A stretch of 64,000 nucleotides of DNA from Candidatus Babeliales bacterium (GTDB lineage: Bacteria; Babelota; Babeliae; Babelales; Chromulinivoraceae): positions 98,350 to 162,349 of the forward strand of contig JAGOSF010000003.1 of the NCBI GenBank assembly GCA_018062405.1. The letters are read 5' to 3'. A program made the position numbers and the translations under genes. Numbering within the stretch: the first letter of the stretch is position 1; the number at the start of each line of letters is the position of its first letter. Under the pieces are notes generated by a model that ran no database searches, was not told the DNA's origin, and was given only the letters and a program-made list of their open reading frames with translations. This document shows, one piece after another, positions 1 through 7,306 of this stretch.

Positions 1-1698
1 AAAATCCCCCTCTTGCGCTAAAGCTTGCACGGGCGAATTCGCTTTTACAACGGATTTATTTTCTATATTTTTTTCATTTTTTTTATCAATAATTTCATTT
101 TGAACTTCTGCTACTTTTTCTATTTCGACAATATCCGATTTTTTAATTTCGCTTTTTGTAAATAAAGTAGCAATCTGTTGAATAATAAACGAATTTTTCC
201 AAGACATAGTTTTCATTTCCTGTTTATAATTTCTATGAGGTTCAAAAGGACAACCTAAACTTGCAAGCAATAGTTCCATTTTAGCTGGCATCACCGGCCA
301 TAATAAAATTCCAATGATTTGCAAACTATGTGCCGTCGCAGACATAATTTCTATAAATTTTTCTTTATCATGTTTTACAATTTTCCATGGCTCAAGCTCA
401 TGTAAAAAAGCATTCACAAGATTAATATAATCCCAAATTTTTCCTACAGCGCGGTGCAACATACCTTGATCGATAAGTTCCCACACTTCATGAGTAATCT
501 CTTGGCACTGAGCTTGTAACTTTATCGAAGAATCTGACCAAACTAATGGAGCTTGTAAATTTTGACACTCATTTTTAATGACCAATGTAGCCATGCGATT
601 AAGTAAATTTCCAAAAGCGTTTGCTAATTCAGAATTAATACTTTGCTCAATATCTTCTATTTTAAATTCGCTATCTTGCGTGATTGCCATTTTACGCGTT
701 AAATAATACCGAATTTCATCAACACCATAATCTTGCGCAAGCTGCATTGGATCAACAGCATTACCCAAAGATTTCGACATTTTTTGATCACCGATCTTAA
801 TCCAACCATGAACCAATAGTTTTTTTGGCATTGCAAGACCAGATGCCATTAAAAAAGCAGGCCAATAGACCGCATGAAATCGCGCAATATCTTTACCTAA
901 AATTTGTAAATCTGCTGGCCACCATTTTGCAAGTTCATCCTTGCGAGCATCATCACCATAACCAACTGCGGTGATATAATTATTCAAAGCATCTGCCCAC
1001 ACGTAGGTCACATGCGCATCATCACCAGGAAATGGAATACCCCAAGAAATTGTTGAACGAGAAATACTTAAATCTTTTAAACCAGATTTTACAAAACTAA
1101 CCGCTTCTGCCATGCGTTCTTTTGGTGTAATAAAGTTCGGATTTTGTTCATAAAATTCTAAAAGACGATCTTGATAGGCTGACAATTTAAAAAAATAACA
1201 ACTTTCTGATACTTGAACTGTTGCTCGAGAGCAGTCACTACAAATTAATGGCTGACCAGCTTCAACTTCTTTGCTATCTTTTTCGGTAACAAAAGTTTCG
1301 CATGGTGTACAATACCAACCTTCGTAAGACCCTTTATAAATATCACCTTGATCAAGCAAAGTTTTTAACCAATGTTGCACTGCGGCAATATGATTACTGT
1401 CAGTCGTGCGAATAAAATAGTCATACGCAAGTTCATACTTTTGCCAGACAGATTTATAAGCATCAATAAAACTATCCGTAAATTCTCGTGGATGCATGCC
1501 AACGTTTTGCGCGGCTTGCGCTATTTTTTGTCCATGCTCATCAGTCCCTGTTAAAAAGAAGACTTCCTGCCCAGAAATTTTATGATAACGAGCCACAACA
1601 TCGGCAAGTAATGTCGAATAAAGAGAACCAAGATGTGGGCGAGCTGTTACATAATAAATGGGCGTTGTAACATAAAATTTATTTTTATCGTGACTCAT
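1..1698 (-). CDS. metG: Methionyl-tRNA synthetase, 3' end cut by window edge
   Basis: Charges tRNA-Met with methionine using ATP in the cytoplasm. Translating the minus strand from 1698 gives 566 codons open to the window edge, so the C-terminus is missing. Visible class I features are the HIGH-type motif as HLGS at residues 22-25, the TDEHG motif after FFLTG, an exact KMSKS at about 306-310, and a zinc knuckle with Cys130/Cys133 and Cys153/Cys156. The tail after about residue 500 is Lys/Glu-rich and ends in APVQALAQ-like linker sequence, as in forms that carry a C-terminal tRNA-binding (EMAP-like) domain, but that domain would lie outside the window. ATG 1698 is preferred over an in-frame ATG at 1704 because GAAAG lies 7 bases before it. 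It starts 32 bases after potD with no clear terminator between, so co-transcription with the pot genes is plausible. Confidence 0.95.
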   Translation of the reverse strand, partial: MSHDKNKFYVTTPIYYVTARPHLGSLYSTLLADVVARYHKISGQEVFFLTGTDEHGQKIAQAAQNVGMHPREFTDSFIDAYKSVWQKYELAYDYFIRTTDSNHIAAVQHWLKTLLDQGDIYKGSYEGWYCTPCETFVTEKDSKEVEAGQPLICSDCSRATVQVSESCYFFKLSAYQDRLLEFYEQNPNFITPKERMAEAVSFVKSGLKDLSISRSTISWGIPFPGDDAHVTYVWADALNNYITAVGYGDDARKDELAKWWPADLQILGKDIARFHAVYWPAFLMASGLAMPKKLLVHGWIKIGDQKMSKSLGNAVDPMQLAQDYGVDEIRYYLTRKMAITQDSEFKIEDIEQSINSELANAFGNLLNRMATLVIKNECQNLQAPLVWSDSSIKLQAQCQEITHEVWELIDQGMLHRAVGKIWDYINLVNAFLHELEPWKIVKHDKEKFIEIMSATAHSLQIIGILLWPVMPAKMELLLASLGCPFEPHRNYKQEMKTMSWKNSFIIQQIATLFTKSEIKKSDIVEIEKVAEVQNEIIDKKNEKNIENKSVVKANSPVQALAQEGDF

Positions 1699-1730
1699 GC
1701 ACATACTTTCGAAAACTGAAATTTTATAAA

Positions 1731-2846
1731 TTAAAAAGATTTAAATGCAATCCAGACATCATTAACCTGTTTTTGCGTTAAAATATTAAAGAAAGTTTGT
1801 AATCGCTGAAAAAGTTCCTGTCCTGGAACTAATCCATCAATTCCAATATATTCCTGTGGCAACTGCTCGAAAACATCTCGCGTCGTTGGCAAAATAGAAT
1901 ATTTTTTGCAATTGTACATCATAGATTCATGAGCATAAATAAAATTCAAAAACTCATAAATCAAATCATCTTTATCTGAATTTGCACAAATCACCACATT
2001 GGTAATCATGAGCAAACTGCCTTCATCTGGTATGGTAAAAGCAATGTCATCAGACAATCCCATTTCACGAACAATCTGTTCACGCTGAGAAACGACCAAT
2101 GGATATGTTTTTGATTGTAAAAAATAACCTTGTTGAAAATCTGTGTAAGCCCCTACCCATTCTTTTTGGGTAATAAACAATTTCGTGATTGCTACAAGTT
2201 TATCTGTATCAAGCTTAGCAGGATCATCTTCAAGATATTTATTTGCAATAAAAATTGCTTCGCGAGCATCATCAACCATACTGATTTGTTTACAAGGAAC
2301 TCGTTTTTCATCAAAAATTAAGCTCCAAGAATTGGATGGTAAACCTTCTGGAAAATAACTTTTAGTATAACCAAGACCCAAAAGATCCCAATAAATCGGC
2401 AAAGAGTATTCATTTTTAGGATCAAAATCCATTTTCATAAATTCAGGGTAAATTCTATCTACAAAATTACAACGAGATCGATCTATTTTTTTCAAAAATC
2501 CTTTTTCAGAAAGTGTTTTAACAACATATTCGGAAGGTAAAATTATATCGCAACGCAAATCTTTAGCGATTTCAAATTTTGTAACAAGCTCTTCATTGCT
2601 TTCATAATAACTTGCGTAAATTTTGATGCCAGTTTCTTTTTCAAATTGCTGCAAAACCGATTCATCGATTTTATCTGCCCACATACAAACTGACAGTGAA
2701 CGCTGCTGTTCAAAATATTTTGAAACATGGGATAATAAAACAAATCCAAAAAAGCAAAGCGCCCAAAATAAAATAAACACAAGTCTAATCTGTACTTTTA
2801 ATAAAAACTGAACCCACGGATGATTAAAAATTTTATTATTTTTCAC
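1731..2846 (-). CDS. potD: Spermidine/putrescine ABC transporter substrate-binding protein
   Basis: Extracytoplasmic polyamine-binding subunit that delivers substrate to PotBC. The 371-aa protein has a long hydrophobic N-terminal segment at about residues 20-40, then a family-typical binding-protein body beginning with the strand SVCMWADKIDESVL and continuing through the QFEKETGIKI segment. Length is close to usual PotD. The start is GTG at 2846 with AGGAG 6 bases upstream, and it overlaps the end of potC by 11 bases, so translational coupling is likely. Oddity: the hydrophobic stretch is preceded by about 20 residues and lacks an obvious AXA cleavage site or lipobox, so the protein may stay membrane-anchored rather than being a free periplasmic protein. 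Polyamine specificity is inferred from family resemblance and operon order. Confidence 0.88.
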   Translation of the reverse strand: MKNNKIFNHPWVQFLLKVQIRLVFILFWALCFFGFVLLSHVSKYFEQQRSLSVCMWADKIDESVLQQFEKETGIKIYASYYESNEELVTKFEIAKDLRCDIILPSEYVVKTLSEKGFLKKIDRSRCNFVDRIYPEFMKMDFDPKNEYSLPIYWDLLGLGYTKSYFPEGLPSNSWSLIFDEKRVPCKQISMVDDAREAIFIANKYLEDDPAKLDTDKLVAITKLFITQKEWVGAYTDFQQGYFLQSKTYPLVVSQREQIVREMGLSDDIAFTIPDEGSLLMITNVVICANSDKDDLIYEFLNFIYAHESMMYNCKKYSILPTTRDVFEQLPQEYIGIDGLVPGQELFQRLQTFFNILTQKQVNDVWIAFKSF

Positions 2847-3618
2847 CAGAAACTCCTAATCGAGTTTGTAGCAATGAAATTGCTAAAATAAAAAAGCTAC
2901 TCACAAATAACATAATCGTAGATAAAGCATTGACCGTCGGAGATATCCCAGAACGAATCATCGTAAAAACGTACAGTGATAAAGTCTGAGCTGATGAACC
3001 AGCGCAGAAAAATGAAATAACAAAATCATCAAATGAAACAATCATCACAAGTAAAGTTGAAACTAAAATTGCTGGATACAAAAATGGTAAAACAATATAC
3101 CGAAATGTATACAAAGATGACGCACCCAAATCAAGTGAAGCTTCGATTAAACGGGCATCAAGCTCGTCCAATCGTGCTTTTAAAATAGGAACAGTAAATC
3201 CAAGTCCAAGCAAAGTATGCCCAACAATTAAAGTAATTAAACCAAGTGGAATCATAAAATATGAAAACAAACTTAAAATACCGACTGCTATGACAATATC
3301 AGGAAGTAGAATGTTGCTATAAAAAAAATATGAGATATTTTTTCGAATATGTTTAGCCCCACAAACAAACATTAAACCAAAGGTAACGCTTAAAAAAGCT
3401 GAACTCAATGCAACTGCTATCGAATTTTCAAAAGCTCTCCAAATTTCAACCGATGCAAATAGTTCATGATACCAACAAAATGAAAGCCCTGCCCATTGCG
3501 CAGGAAATCCACCTTGGTTAAAAGAATAGGTCGTTAAAATAATAATGGGTAAATATAAAAACATGCAAAAAAAGATAACATACAACGGTAAAGCGATTTT
3601 TTTTAATTTTAATTTCAC
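2836..3618 (-). CDS. potC: Spermidine/putrescine ABC transporter permease, PotC type
   Basis: Inner-membrane permease half of the polyamine importer. The 260-aa protein has about six hydrophobic segments and the EAA loop that contacts the ATPase (IEASLDLGASSLYTFRY, followed by IVLPFLYPAI), typical of MetI-like permeases. The start is GTG at 3618 with AGGGG 6 bases upstream; no better ATG is available. It begins 9 bases after potB ends and its end overlaps potD, so all four pot genes are tightly packed. PotC rather than PotB is assigned from gene order (A-B-C-D) and length. Confidence 0.9.
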   Translation of the reverse strand: MKLKLKKIALPLYVIFFCMFLYLPIIILTTYSFNQGGFPAQWAGLSFCWYHELFASVEIWRAFENSIAVALSSAFLSVTFGLMFVCGAKHIRKNISYFFYSNILLPDIVIAVGILSLFSYFMIPLGLITLIVGHTLLGLGFTVPILKARLDELDARLIEASLDLGASSLYTFRYIVLPFLYPAILVSTLLVMIVSFDDFVISFFCAGSSAQTLSLYVFTMIRSGISPTVNALSTIMLFVSSFFILAISLLQTRLGVSGEK

Positions 3619-3627
3619 AACTATCCC

Positions 3628-4503
3628 CTAGCGAATAATTTTTGATTGCATCGTTATTTTATTAAATATCCAATTATACATAATTGCAGTTAAAAATAAC
3701 ATTCCGCAACTTAAACAAATAAAAGCCGCTCCCAAATGCCAATCTTTTCCAATAAAGAAATACTCAGACAATAAAGTCCCTACAAAAAAGAGCTTCATAC
3801 CACCAAGCAATGATGGAATCACATACTCACCAAAAGAAACAACATAGACCAAAAAAAATCCTGCTCGAACGCCTGGCATCGATAACGGTAAAATAATGTG
3901 CCATAAAGTTTTATAAAAACTTGCTCCAAGATCATAAGAAGCTTCAACCAATTTCACATCAATTTTTTCGAGTGCAGAATAAATCGGCATAATCATAAAA
4001 GGCAAATATACATGAAACATCACCAAATAGATTGCAAAATAACTGTTCAAAAAATTAACCGGTTTTTTTACTAACCCCAAAAAGGTTAGAAGCTGATTGA
4101 ACAATCCATTTTTTTCCAAAATAAAAAACCATGCATAGACTTGCACTAAAACGTTAATTAAAAATGGCACTGAAAGTAAAAATAAAAATAAAAATTTAAA
4201 TCGCTTAACATGCAAAGCTAAAAAATAAGCTACTGGATACGCTGCAATAAGGCTGATTACAGCGGTAAAGCTTGCCAAAGAAATCGATCGTATCACAATA
4301 CTGACATGTGACAATTGCAAAATATCTCTGAAATTATCGAGCGAAAAAGAATGAACAAGCTGAGAACCTTGTCCTGTTGACAAGCTCAAAATAATAACAA
4401 AAATGATAGGTAAAATTAAAAACGCTCCCAGCCAAATTAATGCTGGAGTTGCTAAAAAAAAATAGGTTTGCGATTTAATTAATTTTTTAAACTCTTCAAA
4501 CAT
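3628..4503 (-). CDS. potB: Spermidine/putrescine ABC transporter permease, PotB type
   Basis: Second permease subunit, pairing with PotC in the inner membrane. The 291-aa protein has about six membrane segments and an EAA loop (VEASYDLGASFYKTLWH then IILPLSMPGV). A GTG directly before the ATG extends the reading frame by one codon, but ATG 4503 fits better because AGGGG lies 4 bases before it while the GTG would leave only one base. The gene starts 7 bases after the potA stop. Assignment to PotB rests on order and on the longer N-terminus relative to PotC. Confidence 0.9.
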   Translation of the reverse strand: MFEEFKKLIKSQTYFFLATPALIWLGAFLILPIIFVIILSLSTGQGSQLVHSFSLDNFRDILQLSHVSIVIRSISLASFTAVISLIAAYPVAYFLALHVKRFKFLFLFLLSVPFLINVLVQVYAWFFILEKNGLFNQLLTFLGLVKKPVNFLNSYFAIYLVMFHVYLPFMIMPIYSALEKIDVKLVEASYDLGASFYKTLWHIILPLSMPGVRAGFFLVYVVSFGEYVIPSLLGGMKLFFVGTLLSEYFFIGKDWHLGAAFICLSCGMLFLTAIMYNWIFNKITMQSKIIR

Positions 4504-4510
4504 CACGCCC

Positions 4511-5602
4511 CTATTGCTTTAATAAAACACTATTTTCTGTTTGCCAGTAAACATTGACAACTTCATCATAATCGATAGTTTCTTTTGGAAAATGCTCTTC
4601 ATTTTGTTCAAAAACCTGAATCAAACTTCCATTCGAAAGTGCAATATTATATTGTGTTGATCTTCCATGATAAATAATTGCACTCACCGTACCTGCAACA
4701 TGATTTGCAAATCCTACTAACGGATATTTACTCAACTGAATTTTTTCTGGACGAATACTTAAATAAACTTTTTTCTGAGCTAAAAGTTCTTGCCAATTAC
4801 CGATTTTTGGAACTAAAACACGATTTGCATTATCAATACGAAGAAACAAATCATCGCGATCTAATTCTAAAATTCCATGTAAAATATTCGTTGAACCAAC
4901 AAAGCGAGCAACCATGGTAGATTGAGGAAATTCATAAATTTCTTTTGGAGTTCCAATTTGTTCAATTTTACCTTCTTTACCCATGATAGCCATTTGATCT
5001 GCTACAGTTAAAGCTTCTGTCTGATCATGTGTTACATAAATAAATGTCATGCCAAGTTCTTCTTGCAGTTCGATCAACTCAAGTAAAACACGTTCACGCA
5101 AACGCATATCCAAAGCTGCTAAAGGTTCATCGAGCAACAACACATCCGGTTCATTAATAACAGCTCGTGCAATTGCAACCCGTTGCTGCTGACCTCCAGA
5201 AATTTGACGAACAGATTTATATTTCAACTGTTCAAGACCAAACATTTTTAACATTTTTGCAACGCGACGCTCAATCTCACTTTCTGGCATTTGTTTAATG
5301 CGCAAACTATAGGCAATATTATCAAACACATCAAAATGAGGAAACAGTGCATAATTTTGAAAAACGGTGTTAACACGTCGCTGATTAATTGGAAGATGAG
5401 ATATATTGGTTTCACCTAAAAAAATTTGTCCACTTTCTGGTTCTTCAAAACCTGCAATCATACGTAAAACTGTTGTTTTGCCACATCCACTTGGACCAAG
5501 CAAAGCAAAAAACTTACCACTTGGAATCTCAAGATTGAAATTTTTTAAAATAACATCTGAGCCAAATGATTTTGTTACATTTTTTAATTGAATACTTTTC
5601 AT
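4511..5602 (-). CDS. potA: Spermidine/putrescine ABC transporter ATP-binding protein
   Basis: Cytoplasmic ATPase that powers the PotBC channel. From ATG 5602 the protein has 363 residues. It shows Walker A GPSGCGKTT, signature SGGQQQRVAIARA, Walker B VLLLDEP, and the switch histidine in VTHDQTEA. A C-terminal TOBE-type domain covers roughly the last 110 residues (SIRPEKIQLS onward). The open frame extends 22 codons further to 5668, but that would run into the end of the upstream membrane-protein gene and would precede the canonical start of the nucleotide-binding domain (MKSIQLKNVTKSFG). ATG 5602, 19 bases after the upstream stop, is therefore chosen. The ribosome site (GGGTGGGTGTAGG) is weak, so expression may depend on coupling. 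Confidence 0.93.
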   Translation of the reverse strand: MKSIQLKNVTKSFGSDVILKNFNLEIPSGKFFALLGPSGCGKTTVLRMIAGFEEPESGQIFLGETNISHLPINQRRVNTVFQNYALFPHFDVFDNIAYSLRIKQMPESEIERRVAKMLKMFGLEQLKYKSVRQISGGQQQRVAIARAVINEPDVLLLDEPLAALDMRLRERVLLELIELQEELGMTFIYVTHDQTEALTVADQMAIMGKEGKIEQIGTPKEIYEFPQSTMVARFVGSTNILHGILELDRDDLFLRIDNANRVLVPKIGNWQELLAQKKVYLSIRPEKIQLSKYPLVGFANHVAGTVSAIIYHGRSTQYNIALSNGSLIQVFEQNEEHFPKETIDYDEVVNVYWQTENSVLLKQ

Positions 5603-5621
5603 ACCTACACCCACCCTTTTA

Positions 5622-6398
5622 TTACTGTGCTTTACATGAATTCTTTTGCTTGTTAATAAATTTAGCAAAAAAGATTGGCGCTATCACATCAGACAACGTA
5701 CATGGAATAATAACAGCAACAACCATAAGAAGATAAAACATACCAAAGTACATATAAAAATCTGATAAACCATGACCAACAGCATAAAAAATAGAAGCCA
5801 TCGCACTAATAAAAGTATGAAGAAAGTGTAAAAAGAGAGAATTTTCTTGGGTTCTAAATTCTGGTAACTGTGTCATCACCCACCCATTTAATAAACCAAC
5901 AAATAAAAATGGTAAAATATTTGAAAGCTCAGATGCAAAACAAATATGTAAATCCATTTCGATTCCCAAAAATCTTCCTGCTGCGTACGGCAATAAAACA
6001 TCTGACAATGTACAAAAAACCATTGAAGATAAAGTACCAACCAGCAACCCAACAAAAACTTTGTCCGAATATCTACGAAACGTTACAATAGTTCCACTCG
6101 TCGCAAATAAAATATGAATAAAGTGAAAGCTATGAAACAAAATATCTAAGCCAGAAGTATGACAACAGCCATCATGACAAGCTGCCATGGTAGCTTGAGC
6201 TATACCGGTATTAAAAAACACATTAATTAAAGTCAAAAGCATTAAAGCTAAAGCAACGGATAAAGTCGCATACGGAAAATGATGTAAAAGTTCATGATAA
6301 AAAGCTTGCCACATTGTTTGATTTTCAGAATCATGGGCAGTTGCACAGCCAACATTGTTTTGAATTTCTTTTTTATAATTACGGTTTTCTGCACACAT
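5622..6398 (-). CDS. Multi-pass membrane protein with CHDGCCH cluster, first gene of the pot operon
   Basis: I do not recognise the family. The 258-aa product has about five or six hydrophobic segments. A Cys/His-rich stretch at residues 74-80 (CHDGCCH) is followed by HSFHFIH at 89-95. The motif CTLSDV occurs twice, at 129-134 and 233-238, each followed by a hydrophobic/aromatic segment ending in GRF or AKF, so the protein looks like an internal duplication. The clustered Cys and His could bind a metal, but that is inference. The start ATG 6398 has AAAGGGGG 8 bases upstream. potA follows after 19 bases with no terminator, so it is probably co-transcribed with the polyamine importer and metG; whether it contributes to transport is unknown. 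Confidence 0.8.
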   Translation of the reverse strand: MCAENRNYKKEIQNNVGCATAHDSENQTMWQAFYHELLHHFPYATLSVALALMLLTLINVFFNTGIAQATMAACHDGCCHTSGLDILFHSFHFIHILFATSGTIVTFRRYSDKVFVGLLVGTLSSMVFCTLSDVLLPYAAGRFLGIEMDLHICFASELSNILPFLFVGLLNGWVMTQLPEFRTQENSLFLHFLHTFISAMASIFYAVGHGLSDFYMYFGMFYLLMVVAVIIPCTLSDVIAPIFFAKFINKQKNSCKAQ

Positions 6399-6494
6399 GG
6401 GTGGCCCCCTTTAGATTCAGGTCTGAAAAAATTGAATTACTCTGTTTATTGGCTATAGAGCCCACATCTTTAACGTTTTTAAAGTATGATTTTT

Positions 6495-6500
6495 AGTATA
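6495..6500 (-). promoter_or_regulatory. Possible -10 box for the orf258-pot-metG operon
   Basis: The minus strand reads TATACT about 100 bases upstream of the orf258 start, inside an AT-rich stretch. No convincing -35 is present at 16-18 bases, so this is only a candidate. The whole 171-base gap between 6399 and 6569 contains nothing else I can name. Confidence 0.3.
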
Positions 6501-6569
6501 ACAAAAAAATTCAATTTTAATAATAAACTTTTAAGGAAAAATCCAACACCAAATTTATATCGAAAGCCT

Positions 6570-6824
6570 TTAGTTACACAACAGGTTCAATAAATAATCA
6601 ACGTATTTATCCGGCTGCTTTTTAAATTTTCGCCGAAGGGCATGTTCAAGTTGCTCTGCAACCTGCGTCGATGTTATTGCTTCGATTTGTAATTCTGGAA
6701 ATTTTTCATGCACAAAAAGAAATCTGCCTTGCTCAGTTTTTTTAATTTTCTCCATCAAAATGGGCATAACTTTTATTAACTGAGTCTGTAGATAGGTTTG
6801 CTTAGTTTGTGCTGTTTTATACAT
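6570..6824 (-). CDS. Small hypothetical protein, 84 aa
   Basis: Not recognised. The product is basic and charged, rich in Lys, Gln and Glu, predicted mostly helical, with no signal peptide or membrane segment. It is judged real because the start ATG 6824 has AAGG five bases upstream, a TATAAT box lies about 60 bases upstream (6882-6887), and its amino-acid composition is ordinary for a soluble protein. It stands alone: the gene before it in the same direction is far away, and the toxin-like gene to its right is divergent. Confidence 0.6.
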   Translation of the reverse strand: MYKTAQTKQTYLQTQLIKVMPILMEKIKKTEQGRFLFVHEKFPELQIEAITSTQVAEQLEHALRRKFKKQPDKYVDYLLNLLCN

Positions 6825-6881
6825 GAATACCTTAAACTTTTTTTATAATTTCTGTTGCATTATTCCGATAAAAATTATTGG

Positions 6882-6887
6882 ATTATA
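6882..6887 (-). promoter_or_regulatory. TATAAT -10 box of the 84-aa gene
   Basis: The minus strand carries CTTCATACTTAAAAA directly followed by TATAAT. The same 15-mer, CTTCATACTTAAAAA, precedes a TATAAT upstream of the Rpn nuclease gene (53436-53441), there with four extra bases between. The repetition supports a real control element. Confidence 0.45.
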
Positions 6888-7035
6888 TTTTTAAGTATGA
6901 AGTTCTTTTAAGATTTTTCAATCAGATAAGAATTTTTTATAATTTTTTTGAGAGATTTCTAACATTTCTAATAAGAATTCATTTTCGTGAATCGCGATTA
7001 TAAATTTTCTGCTGTGCATACTGATTTGTAGTTGC

Positions 7036-7133
7036 ACAAAAACTTTTTGTCAGGTAATTATGCATGCAAAATCGATTCTATAAGCTTTTCTAGGCGTAGG
7101 ATCGAAAGATAATCACCAGTTTTTGTACAAAAA
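7036..7133. promoter_or_regulatory. Two short palindromes in the divergent intergenic region
   Basis: The gap 6825-7306 is AT-rich and non-coding. It contains ACAAAAACTTTTTGT (7036-7050, symmetrical around a central C) and TTTTTGTACAAAAA (7120-7133, a perfect palindrome). Both share the half-site ACAAAAA / TTTTTGT and lie between the divergent 84-aa gene and the toxin-like gene. A dimeric regulator could bind here, but no regulator gene is adjacent. I see no clear sigma-70 promoter for the plus-strand gene. Confidence 0.3.
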
Positions 7134-7306
7134 GTTGTACCGACAAATAGAAAGAATTATTTTTTTGATCGTGACAAAAAATAAAATTCAGATTGAATCT
7201 ATATCATTGATCTACAGCATGTTTTCGACTTTTTCTGCTTTGACTTTGTTTGAAAATAGGTTCACCTTAAATTAATAATAATTTTTTAAACAAGGTGGAT
7301 TTTCGT

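Noticed and set aside
1372..1670. Two 60-codon plus-strand frames near the left edge
   Set aside because: Both are antisense to metG, whose minus-strand translation is continuous and carries the family motifs.
5603..5668. Longer N-terminus for PotA from an upstream start at 5668
   Set aside because: It would overlap the end of the membrane-protein gene and adds 22 residues absent from the usual start of the ATPase; ATG 5602 is preferred.
7295..7306. GTG start at 7295 for the toxin-like protein
   Set aside because: The GTG forms part of the AAGGTGG ribosome site for ATG 7307, and the signal peptide reads well from the ATG.
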